Source: Saprospiraceae bacterium (lineage in GTDB: Bacteria; Bacteroidota; Bacteroidia; Chitinophagales; Saprospiraceae). Taken from it: a stretch of 9,807 nucleotides of DNA. The position numbers and the translations under genes were made by a program. The DNA lies in contig CANETR010000037.1 of the NCBI GenBank assembly GCA_947441325.1, positions 1-9,807 of the forward strand, read 5' to 3'. Position 1 is the stretch's first letter. The number at the start of each line of letters is the position of its first letter. Under the pieces are notes generated by a model. It had not been told where the DNA came from. It ran no database searches and saw nothing but the letters and a program-made list of their open reading frames with translations. Positions 1 to 6,262 of this stretch are shown here, piece by piece.

Positions 1-84
1 GCTGTATTTTTTTGCTTCAGCAGCATCTTCAAGTTCAAGGCTGATAGTACTGAATGGCGGTTCGAGGAGTAGGAAGACTTTCAC
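1..84 (-). CDS. Possible 5' end of an unidentified CDS running off the left edge
   Basis: On the minus strand a frame is open from an in-frame TGA at 127-129 to the left edge. The only usual start codon in it is a GTG at 84-82, giving 28 residues that begin MKVFLLLEPPFSTISLELED. The reading alternates hydrophobic and acidic residues like real protein, whereas the opposite strand reads as serine- and arginine-rich shadow. The frame is too short to assign to a family, and GTG starts are a minority in Bacteroidota. It lies downstream of fabG in the same orientation, behind a possible terminator and a short repeat cluster, so it is probably transcribed separately. It could equally be non-coding; more sequence to the left would decide. 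Confidence 0.3.
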   Translation of the reverse strand, partial: MKVFLLLEPPFSTISLELEDAAEAKKYS

Positions 85-114
85 GGGCTGATTATTAAAG
101 TTGAAATTTGTAGC

Positions 115-150
115 AGGTATAAAGTATCAGGTATCAAGTATCAAGACTCT
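115..150. repeat. Short tandem repeat, AGTATCA type (family A)
   Basis: About five imperfect 6-8 bp units follow one another: AGGTATAA, AGTATC, AGGTATCA, AGTATCA, AGACTCT. The cluster sits 31 bp upstream of the possible left-edge start codon, between it and fabG. I see no flanking terminal repeats or coding content. Function is unknown. Such degenerate micro-repeats probably arise by slippage. Confidence 0.7.
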
Positions 151-167
151 AATCCTTGACTTTATCG

Positions 168-196
168 AAAAAGACAAAAAAGGCATGATCCGCCTT
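168..196 (-). terminator. Candidate Rho-independent terminator for fabG
   Basis: Read on the minus strand, a perfect 5-bp stem AAGGC/GCCTT (196-192 pairing with 184-180) encloses a 7-base loop. It is followed by four more T, then GTC, then five T. The position, about 140 bases past the fabG stop and in the right orientation, suits a terminator. The stem is short, so the call is moderate. Confidence 0.45.
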
Positions 197-294
197 GAGG
201 TACTTTGTTTACTTTTACTTAACTATGAGAGTGTCTATTTAATTGCAATTTCCTAATTCAAAAATTTAGACTTCTCTTTATCCAGAGACAAGAA

Positions 295-332
295 CAATTT
301 TCAAATTTTCAAATTGGCTAATTCTCAAATTG
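295..332. repeat. Short tandem repeat, CAAATTTT type, touching the fabG stop (family B)
   Basis: Units are CAATTTT, CAAATTTT, CAAATTGG-CTAATTCT and CAAATTG, in direct succession. On the minus strand the first unit begins one base after the fabG TAA, so the repeat is the start of the fabG 3' untranslated region. A looser AT-rich stretch with similar words (AATTGCAATT, AATTCAAAAATTT) lies at 241-267. The rest of the 85-333 gap shows only the family A repeat and the candidate terminator. Confidence 0.65.
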
Positions 333-333
333 T

Positions 334-1083
334 TTAGCGCATTCCCCCTGTCACCATAAGCACCTCACCGGTGATATAGCTCGAAAGATCGGAAGCAAGG
401 AACAAACAGGCATTGGCAATTTCTTCGGCCTGGCCAAAACGCTGCAGTGCTGTATTGCTGATCATGGTTTCTTTGAGTTTATCATCGAGTGCATGCGTCA
501 TTTCAGTATCGATAAAGCCCGGAGCAATGGCATTGCAACGGATGTTACGAGAACCGACTTCATAAGCCATCGATTTGGTAAAACCTATGATACCGGCCTT
601 GGATGCTGAATAGTTTGACTGTCCGGCATTGCCGCTTACGCCAACAATAGATGTTATATTAATGATGCTGCCTTTTCTGGCCTTTAGCATTGGCTTGATG
701 ATATTTTTGGTAAAATTGAACAGCGATTTAAGGTTTGTTTCTATGACATCGTCCCACTGCTCTTCGCTCATTCGCATGAGTAGATTGTCGCGGGTAATAC
801 CGGCATTATTGATTAGCACGTCGATGGTTCCGAATTCTTTGATTACAGCATCAATCAGCTCCTGCGTTTGCGAAAAAGAGGCCGCATCTGATTTGTAACC
901 GATCACTTTTACACCTTCGCAAAGGGCTGCAGCTTCTGCCGCTACTATGTTTGCACTTTCTTCATTGCTGCGATAAGTGAAGGCAACATGTGCGCCCTGC
1001 TCAGCAAATTTTTTCACGATTGATGCACCGATTCCTCTTGAACCTCCGGTGATAAGGGCTACTTTTCCATCGAGTAATTTCAT
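334..1083 (-). CDS. fabG: 3-oxoacyl-[acyl-carrier-protein] reductase FabG
   Basis: This is a short-chain dehydrogenase/reductase of 249 residues, the normal FabG length. It is expected to reduce 3-oxoacyl-ACP with NADPH in each cycle of cytoplasmic type II fatty-acid synthesis. The Rossmann motif TGGSRGIG is at residues 12-19, NNAG at 92-95, and the catalytic tetrad is Asn117, Ser145, Tyr158 and Lys162 (YSASK context). The C-terminus ITGEVLMVTGGMR matches the family end. The start chosen is the ATG at 1083, five residues before the conserved GKVALITGG. A match to the -7 promoter element lies 45 bases upstream. The neighbour upstream on the same strand is a thiolase-like gene, 151 bp away, so the two share a theme but perhaps not a transcript. 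Another NADPH reductase acting on acetoacetyl-CoA (PhaB/FadB-like) cannot be excluded from sequence alone, but FabG is the best call. Confidence 0.93.
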   Translation of the reverse strand: MKLLDGKVALITGGSRGIGASIVKKFAEQGAHVAFTYRSNEESANIVAAEAAALCEGVKVIGYKSDAASFSQTQELIDAVIKEFGTIDVLINNAGITRDNLLMRMSEEQWDDVIETNLKSLFNFTKNIIKPMLKARKGSIINITSIVGVSGNAGQSNYSASKAGIIGFTKSMAYEVGSRNIRCNAIAPGFIDTEMTHALDDKLKETMISNTALQRFGQAEEIANACLFLASDLSSYITGEVLMVTGGMR

Positions 1084-1128
1084 GATTCAGAATTGTTTTG
1101 TTTTAATAAAGGCTTAAATTAACAGACG

Positions 1129-1136
1129 CAAATCTA
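1129..1136 (-). promoter_or_regulatory. Bacteroidota -7 element for fabG
   Basis: On the minus strand this reads TAGATTTG, a full match to TANNTTTG. It predicts a leader of about 40 bases before the fabG ATG. I found no TTG at the expected -33 spacing, so only half of the promoter is supported. Nothing else stands out in the 1084-1234 gap. Confidence 0.45.
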
Positions 1137-1234
1137 TTACTTTTTTTGATGAATTCGTCGATTCGCTAGCTAAATATAGTATTGCATAAAATAGTAACTT
1201 TTTTGAAAATAGAGTTATAAAAAAGATTACTGAA

Positions 1235-2431
1235 TTATATTGGTTTGGAAATCAAATTTTCAAGAATGATTGCTGCTCCTGTGCCCAATCCCGCGCCTGA
1301 AGCGGCTGCTCCGTATTTTAAAGTTTTATCTGAGTTCAATTGATTTAGCAAAGTTGTTAGAAGTCTTGCAGCGCCCATTCCCAAAGGATTTCCGATGCTA
1401 ATGCTACCACCTTTAGTGTTGATTTTTGATAAATCGGCAATACCTTCTTTCTCAGCTGCTAAAATCTGAACTGCAAAGGCTTCCGATAGTTCAAAAAGTT
1501 CGATATCGCTAAGGTTTATACCCGACTGCTTCGAAGCCTTCTTTAGTGCACTAATGCCCGACATGCCCATCAAATCGGGATGTTCGGCAGCATTTGACAT
1601 TGCGGCAATTCTTGCGAGTGGTTGTATATTATGCCTTTTGATATAGTTCTCAGATGCTAATGCCACAATCGCAGCGCCATCGCCTATTCTGGCAGAATTT
1701 CCCAACGTGATATGAGTTCCGGATTTGACCAGGGTCGGTAACTGTTCCAGCAATGATATGGATAAAATTCGATGTTGTTCATCTCTATCTAAGCGTAAAT
1801 TTTTGTCTTTTTCAAAAACTGGAAGAATTTCATTGTTGTAAAAACCGCTTCTCAGGGCAGATTCATATCTGTTTCTACTTAGAAAAGCATAATTGTCCTG
1901 TTCTGCTCTGCTGATGCTATACTTTTTTGATAGCAATTCGGCTGTTTCGGGCATGGAATGGGTTGGTATAAAATCAGTTATCCGATCATTTGTAAAACGC
2001 CAACCAAGCGTACTGTCTTCGTGGGTTCCGTCTGTCCTGCTCTCAATAAAAGGGCTTCGACTCATCGTCTCCACACCTCCGGCAAGACAAAAATCGGCCT
2101 CCTCGCAGGCAATCATGCGAGCTGCCTGTAAAACTGAATCCAATCCGGAACTGCAGAGACTATTCACAGTTGATGCATAAACTGTATGAGGCAAGCCGCA
2201 GAGCAGAACTGCCATTCTAGCAATGTTCCTATTGTCCTCTCCCGCCTGATTGCCGCAACCCAAAATCAAGGCATCCAATTCTGTGCTGACAAGCTGTTTA
2301 TTAGATTGAAAAAAACCGGAAATTAGGCCCGAAATCAAATCGTCTGGCCTTACGGATGCCAGAGAACCATACAATTTACCCACAGGAGTTCTTTTGGCAT
2401 CGATGATATATATATCTGCTGTTTTGTACAT
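1235..2431 (-). CDS. Thiolase-family protein with altered active site
   Basis: This 398-residue protein has the length and fold signature of acetyl-CoA acetyltransferases: RTPVGKLYGSLA near residue 14, the nucleophile loop NSLCSSGLDS with Cys93, and AGGVETMSRSPF at 117-128. It should be cytoplasmic and bind acyl-CoA. The other classical residues are changed. The NEAF motif is SEAF (Ser316), the GHPLG motif is GNPLG (Asn348 in place of the general-base histidine), and the C-terminal CxGGGxG reads ASGAGLG (Ala377 in place of the second cysteine). So only the acylated cysteine remains of the four residues used by known thiolases, while the loops around the lost ones are preserved. It may catalyse a different Claisen or acyl-transfer step, act with reduced activity, or be a pseudoenzyme. 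The frame is intact with no sign of decay. The start at 2431 puts ten residues before the conserved DAKRTP. FabG lies downstream. Confidence 0.85.
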   Translation of the reverse strand: MYKTADIYIIDAKRTPVGKLYGSLASVRPDDLISGLISGFFQSNKQLVSTELDALILGCGNQAGEDNRNIARMAVLLCGLPHTVYASTVNSLCSSGLDSVLQAARMIACEEADFCLAGGVETMSRSPFIESRTDGTHEDSTLGWRFTNDRITDFIPTHSMPETAELLSKKYSISRAEQDNYAFLSRNRYESALRSGFYNNEILPVFEKDKNLRLDRDEQHRILSISLLEQLPTLVKSGTHITLGNSARIGDGAAIVALASENYIKRHNIQPLARIAAMSNAAEHPDLMGMSGISALKKASKQSGINLSDIELFELSEAFAVQILAAEKEGIADLSKINTKGGSISIGNPLGMGAARLLTTLLNQLNSDKTLKYGAAASGAGLGTGAAIILENLISKPI

Positions 2432-2453
2432 TAAGCTATTTGTATTAACTTTG
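2424..2453 (+). promoter_or_regulatory. Full Bacteroidota promoter for the DUF4293 gene
   Basis: TTG at 2424-2426 is followed after 19 bases by TAACTTTG at 2446-2453. This matches the TTG-N17-23-TANNTTTG consensus of Bacteroidota housekeeping sigma factors exactly. Transcription would start near 2460, giving a leader of about 48 bases. The -33 element overlaps the first codons of the divergent thiolase gene (ATG at 2431-2429). Confidence 0.6.
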
Positions 2454-2507
2454 GCTCATCGGAGACGTGAAATTAAAACTTAGAACATTTATAATTGATA
2501 AAAAATT

Positions 2508-2927
2508 ATGCTTCAAAGAATTCAAAGCCTGTATCTTCTTACAGCAACTGTTTTGTTGTTATTGCTTTTTGCTTTACCCTTTGCCACTGCAGAAAAAGCA
2601 AGTGAAGGTCCATTTATAGATGGCGATTTAGATCTTTTTGACAATGTCATTCTTTTAACAATCCTAATAGTAGCTGCAGCATTTTCATTTATCTGCATTT
2701 TCCTTTTCAAAAATCGAAAATTACAGATGAATATCAGTTTGGGAATTATCGGGTTTTGTATTATTCTGACCGGACTTGCGGCATATTTTGCCTTCGGCAG
2801 TGGAATAGCGGCAAGTATTGGCATTGGACTTTTTATTCCATTGATAGCCGTAGTATTCAGCTTATTAGCTTACAAAGGCATCAAAAGTGATGATGAATTG
2901 GTAAAATCCTCTAACAGACTGCGATAA
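2508..2927 (+). CDS. DUF4293 family four-helix membrane protein
   Basis: The protein has 139 residues and begins MLQRIQSLYLL, the opening typical of DUF4293 proteins, which are largely limited to Bacteroidota. Four hydrophobic segments are visible at about residues 8-28, 46-67, 74-96 and 99-122. They are followed by a charged cytoplasmic tail ending KSDDELVKSSNRLR, also characteristic of the family. The loop at 29-45 is acidic (DGDLDLFD). The biochemical function of the family is unknown; it is an inner-membrane protein. The ATG at 2508 is preceded by an A-rich leader rather than a clear Shine-Dalgarno. It is a single gene, divergent from the thiolase and convergent with gpmI, with one base between the two stop codons. 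Confidence 0.88.
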   Translation: MLQRIQSLYLLTATVLLLLLFALPFATAEKASEGPFIDGDLDLFDNVILLTILIVAAAFSFICIFLFKNRKLQMNISLGIIGFCIILTGLAAYFAFGSGIAASIGIGLFIPLIAVVFSLLAYKGIKSDDELVKSSNRLR

Positions 2928-2928
2928 A

Positions 2929-4461
2929 TTATTCTGCAATAATATTTCCATCCATTATTTGGGGTACTTCAATTCCCATCAGACTGAGGATAGTTGGAGC
3001 AACATCGGCGAGTTTGCCATTTTTTAGTTTAAATCTATTGCTGTTTTCTCCCACCAAAATACAGGGAACAGGGTTCACAGTATGGGCTGTATTAGGTGTT
3101 CCGTCTGGATTTATCAAACAGTCGCTGTTCCCGTGATCTGCCAAAATGATGATGCCATATCCAAGAGCTTTTAGTCTTGGCACCAATTCCGAAAGACAAT
3201 TATCCACAGTTTCGGCAGCTTTTACAGCTGCTTCAAAAACACCAGTGTGACCTACCATATCTGCATTTGCATAATTCAGACAAATAAAATCGGGCAGTGT
3301 TGTTTCCAATTCGGTCATTATTTTGGAAGTCACCTCGAGAGCACTCATTTCGGGCTGCAAGTCATAAGTAGCCACTTTTGGCGATTGTACAATAATTCTT
3401 TTCTCAGCTTCAAAAGTTTCTTCTCTGCCTCCGTTGAAAAAAAAGGTGACATGTGGATATTTCTCTGTTTCCGCGATACGAATCTGAGTTTTACCATTTT
3501 TAGCCAAAACCTCGCCCAAGGTATTGCTCAAATCTTCCTTTTCATACAGCACTTTTATACTTTTGAAACTTTCGTCATAACGAGTCATTGTGCTGTAATA
3601 AAGCGGCAAGGTTTTCATTTCAAAGTCGGGAAAATCCTTTTGCGTGAGCACTTCAGTAATCTGCCGGCAACGGTCGGTTCTAAAATTAAAACAAAGCACT
3701 GCATCATCGGCTTCGATTTTTGCCAAGGGATTGTTATCAGAATCAACCATAAAATGTGCTTCGATAAACTCATCAGTTATACCCTTTTCGTAAGACGATT
3801 TTAAGGCCTCTAAAGGATTTGAACAAGCTTTTCCAATGCCATGTACAAACAAATCGTAAGCCAGCTTTATTCTTTCCCAACGCTTATCTCGGTCCATGGC
3901 ATAGTATCGGCCAATCATCGAGGCTAGCTTTACTTTTTTGTCTTTAATGGAAGAAAGTAGGTCAGACATATAGTTTATCCCCCCTTTGGGGTCGGTATCG
4001 CGGCCATCCATACAAGCATGTATAAAAACTTTTTCCAGCCCATAACTGTCACAAATTTCGCAAAGCGCCTTCAAATGTTCAATATGCGAGTGCACGCCAC
4101 CATCCGACAAAAGTCCGATTAGATGAAGTTTTTTACCCGATTCCTTTACATATTTGAGCAGATTGTTCAATTCAACATTTTTTGCCAGTCCGCCCTCTCG
4201 AATTTCTTTGTTAATTCGCGCTAGTTCCTGATAAACCACTCTGCCGGCTCCAAGGTTGATATGTCCAACTTCTGAATTTCCCATCTGCCCTTCGGGCAAG
4301 CCTACTGCTTCTCCAAAAGTCTGCAGTGTGCTGTTTGGATTTTCCTGCATCAGCCTGTCGAAAAAAGGCGTTTTAGCCGCCTCGATGGCGCTGACTTTAG
4401 GATTCGGATCGAGCCCCCATCCGTCGAGGATGAGCAGGGCCATGCGATTGTAGTGTATCAT
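2929..4461 (-). CDS. gpmI: 2,3-bisphosphoglycerate-independent phosphoglycerate mutase
   Basis: GpmI interconverts 3- and 2-phosphoglycerate in glycolysis and gluconeogenesis through a phosphoserine intermediate, using two manganese ions in the cytoplasm. The 510 residues match the usual length. Visible motifs are LLILDGWG with metal ligand Asp13, GQMGNSEVGH with catalytic Ser63, HACMDGRDTDPKGG in the substrate-binding domain, and the phosphatase-domain metal motifs NADMVGHTG and ILADHGNSD near the C-terminus, ending LMGIEVPQIMDG. I kept the ATG at 4461; an internal Met7 just before ALLILDGWG is a possible alternative start. The leader carries a short tandem repeat and a weak -7 element. The gene ends one base from the convergent DUF4293 gene with no terminator between them, so the mRNAs probably overlap at their 3' ends. 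Confidence 0.96.
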   Translation of the reverse strand: MIHYNRMALLILDGWGLDPNPKVSAIEAAKTPFFDRLMQENPNSTLQTFGEAVGLPEGQMGNSEVGHINLGAGRVVYQELARINKEIREGGLAKNVELNNLLKYVKESGKKLHLIGLLSDGGVHSHIEHLKALCEICDSYGLEKVFIHACMDGRDTDPKGGINYMSDLLSSIKDKKVKLASMIGRYYAMDRDKRWERIKLAYDLFVHGIGKACSNPLEALKSSYEKGITDEFIEAHFMVDSDNNPLAKIEADDAVLCFNFRTDRCRQITEVLTQKDFPDFEMKTLPLYYSTMTRYDESFKSIKVLYEKEDLSNTLGEVLAKNGKTQIRIAETEKYPHVTFFFNGGREETFEAEKRIIVQSPKVATYDLQPEMSALEVTSKIMTELETTLPDFICLNYANADMVGHTGVFEAAVKAAETVDNCLSELVPRLKALGYGIIILADHGNSDCLINPDGTPNTAHTVNPVPCILVGENSNRFKLKNGKLADVAPTILSLMGIEVPQIMDGNIIAE

Positions 4462-4470
4462 TTTTTGGAT

Positions 4471-4503
4471 TTTCAGATGTCAGATTTTCAGATTTTAGAC
4501 TTT
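4471..4503. repeat. Short tandem repeat, TTCAGATT type, in the gpmI leader (family C)
   Basis: Units read TTTCAGATG, TCAGATT, TTCAGATT and TTAGACTTT on the plus strand, which is AAAATCTG-type on the gpmI strand. The cluster lies 9-42 bases upstream of the gpmI ATG, so it makes up most of the predicted leader. It provides an A-rich, weakly structured region next to the start codon, which could help ribosome loading where Shine-Dalgarno is little used. That role is inference. Confidence 0.6.
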
Positions 4504-4506
4504 GGT

Positions 4507-4514
4507 CAACGATA
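4507..4514 (-). promoter_or_regulatory. Weak -7 element for gpmI
   Basis: The minus strand reads TATCGTTG, one mismatch from TANNTTTG. The element ends 46 bases before the gpmI ATG. No TTG is seen at -33 spacing. An AT-rich inverted repeat TTAAATT/AATTTAA (4523-4529 and 4538-4544) lies just upstream and could be an operator, but AT-rich palindromes arise easily by chance. Confidence 0.25.
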
Positions 4515-4650
4515 ATTATGACTTAAATTTTTTTTCGAATTTAAATAAAAAATCGAAGGAAGACTTTTAATACTGACATCAATCAAACTATATTTTAGTA
4601 ATTACTCCAGTTTTTAATTCTAACTTCTGATTTCTACCTTTAGAATTATT

Positions 4651-4740
4651 CTAGCGTCTCTTAATCTTCCGTCTCATAGTCTAGCGTCTTTCAGTCTATC
4701 GTCTCTTAATCTATCGTCTCTTAATCTATCGTCTAAAGTC
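4651..4740. repeat. Six-copy 15-bp tandem repeat ending in the pepD stop codon (family D)
   Basis: Five full 15-bp units and one 14-15 bp final unit lie in exact register: CTAGCGTCTCTTAAT, CTTCCGTCTCATAGT, CTAGCGTCTTTCAGT, CTATCGTCTCTTAAT twice, and CTATCGTCTAAAGTC. Two adjacent units (4696-4725) are identical, pointing to recent duplication, and the outer ones have diverged. The last unit overlaps the end of pepD: the TAG stop (4733-4735, minus) and the final Leu and part of the Arg codon are made of repeat sequence. There are no unique spacers, so it is not CRISPR. The rest of the 4462-4732 gap holds only family C, the weak gpmI promoter and AT-rich DNA. Confidence 0.9.
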
Positions 4741-6178
4741 TAACCAGCGTTTCCAATAAAAAATCCCAGTATTTCTGTACCGAACTAATCTGCACCATTT
4801 CATCGGGTGAGTGCGCACCTCTGATGTTGGGTCCAAAAGAGATCATTTCCATATCGGGGTAATTTGTGCCGAGAATGCCACACTCGAGACCCGCATGACA
4901 GGCATTTACATGTGGTTTTGTGCCAAATTTACCAATATAAATTTCTGACATAATTTCGACTAATCTCGAAGTAGGTTTTGGTGTCCAACCAGGGTAAGAA
5001 CCGCCAAAACTAACCTCGGCGCCAATCAATTCAAAGAGTGAACGGATGGCTTCTGCTTCGTCCATTTTTTCTGAATCGACTGAGGAGCGGGTAAGGCACA
5101 AGACCTTATATTCGCCATTTTTGAGCAGTACACGGGCAAGGTTATTAGAGGTCTGCACCAAGTCTTTGATATCAGGACTCATTCTGTAAATGCCATTTGG
5201 ACAGGCATAAACAGCCGAAAGTAGCGATTTGACAAAGTTATTATCGGCGACAGTTTGTACTGCTGCACTTTCTTCGAAAAGTAGGGTAATATTCGGATCT
5301 GTTGTGTTGTATTCAGCTTTGATAGTTGCGTGATAGTCATTCAACATTTTTTTGAATGATTCAACTTTTTCGGCAGAAACTGCAACTATTGAGAAAGACT
5401 CTCTTGGAATAGCATTGCGCAGGCTGCCACCGTCGATTTCAGCTATCATAACTCCTAAACTGCGTTGTGCATTCAAAAGCAAACGGTTCATCAGTTTGTT
5501 TGCATTGCCACGACCAAGGTGTATGTCCATGCCAGAATGCCCGCCAGTAAGGCCTTTAATGGAAATTTTATAAAACATAAGACCAGAAGGAACTGATAGG
5601 GTAGGATATTTTCCTGTCACGGTCACATCAATTCCGCCAGCGCAACCAATAGTGAGTTCGGTATCTTCTTCTGTGTCGAGATTGAGCATATATTTTGCAT
5701 TCAACAATCCGCCTTTGAGGTTCAAAGCGCCAGTCATTCCTGTTTCTTCGTCAATGGTGAAAAGCGCTTCTAATGGAGGATGAGCGATGTCGCTTGAAGA
5801 TAATAAGGCCATAATTGTAGCCACACCCATGCCGTTGTCGGCACCAAGGGTTGTGCCCTGCGCCTTTACCCAATCGCCATCAACATACATTTTAATTCCT
5901 TCGCTGTCGAAATCGAAAACAGTATCGGCATTTTTTTGATGCACCATATCTAAATGGCTCTGCAAAACAATGGTTGATCGATCTTCTAATCCTGTTGTTG
6001 CCGCTTTTTTTATAATGACATTTCCAACTTCATCGGTGTAGGTCGGGAGTCCAAGTTTTTTTCCAAAGTCCTGAATAAAGGCGATAACACGTTCTTCTTT
6101 TTTTGAAGGACGGGGAACTGCGTTCAAATCAGCAAAATGATTCCAAACTGCTTTAGGTTCGATATTTCTTAATTCCAT
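4733..6178 (-). CDS. pepD: Aminoacyl-histidine dipeptidase, M20C family (PepD)
   Basis: A 481-residue zinc dipeptidase of the carnosinase-like M20C group, the normal length for PepD. It cleaves Xaa-His and other dipeptides in the cytoplasm, completing peptide breakdown. The two-metal site is complete: His75 and Asp77 in SHLDMVH, bridging Asp114 in LGADNGMG, catalytic Glu144 and ligand Glu145 in DEETG, Asp168 in LNLDTEE, and His456 in RGAHSPDE. The conserved GGHSGMDIHLGRGNANK stretch is the start of the lid/dimerisation domain, and NACHAGLECG (residues 425-434) is also present. The start at 6178 lies 26 bases after a full -7 match. The C-terminus is odd: the last codons and the stop lie inside a 15-bp tandem repeat array, so the original tail may have been shortened or replaced. 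It is flanked by same-strand EamA and gpmI genes with no functional link evident. Confidence 0.94.
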   Translation of the reverse strand: MELRNIEPKAVWNHFADLNAVPRPSKKEERVIAFIQDFGKKLGLPTYTDEVGNVIIKKAATTGLEDRSTIVLQSHLDMVHQKNADTVFDFDSEGIKMYVDGDWVKAQGTTLGADNGMGVATIMALLSSSDIAHPPLEALFTIDEETGMTGALNLKGGLLNAKYMLNLDTEEDTELTIGCAGGIDVTVTGKYPTLSVPSGLMFYKISIKGLTGGHSGMDIHLGRGNANKLMNRLLLNAQRSLGVMIAEIDGGSLRNAIPRESFSIVAVSAEKVESFKKMLNDYHATIKAEYNTTDPNITLLFEESAAVQTVADNNFVKSLLSAVYACPNGIYRMSPDIKDLVQTSNNLARVLLKNGEYKVLCLTRSSVDSEKMDEAEAIRSLFELIGAEVSFGGSYPGWTPKPTSRLVEIMSEIYIGKFGTKPHVNACHAGLECGILGTNYPDMEMISFGPNIRGAHSPDEMVQISSVQKYWDFLLETLVRL

Positions 6179-6203
6179 AGTATGTTGTTTTATTTAGATG
6201 TGG

Positions 6204-6211
6204 CAAAAATA
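6204..6211 (-). promoter_or_regulatory. -7 element for pepD
   Basis: The minus strand reads TATTTTTG, a full TANNTTTG match ending 25 bases before the pepD ATG, so the predicted leader is about 20 bases. No TTG is seen at -33. The 84-bp gap to the EamA gene shows no convincing terminator, so read-through from EamA is also possible. Confidence 0.4.
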
Positions 6212-6262
6212 CCGGTTTATTCCTTTAGAAAAAAATTAGTAAAAGTTAAATCTCCGTTTCTG

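Noticed and set aside
2929..2946. Terminator hairpin ATTATT-CTGC-AATAAT at the DUF4293/gpmI junction
   Set aside because: The stem is made only of A-T pairs, lacks a following T-tract in either direction, and lies within gpmI coding sequence, so it is probably chance.
3247..3804. A 185-codon open frame on the plus strand opposite gpmI
   Set aside because: It lies wholly inside the clear gpmI coding region, its product is low in recognisable structure, and it has no promoter or homology pattern. It is a shadow frame.
4523..4544. AT-rich inverted repeat TTAAATT/AATTTAA as an operator upstream of gpmI
   Set aside because: Palindromes of A and T are expected often in such AT-rich intergenic DNA, and there is no regulator gene nearby to support it.
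4651..4740. CRISPR array
   Set aside because: The units are 15 bp, directly adjacent without unique spacers, and no cas genes are nearby.
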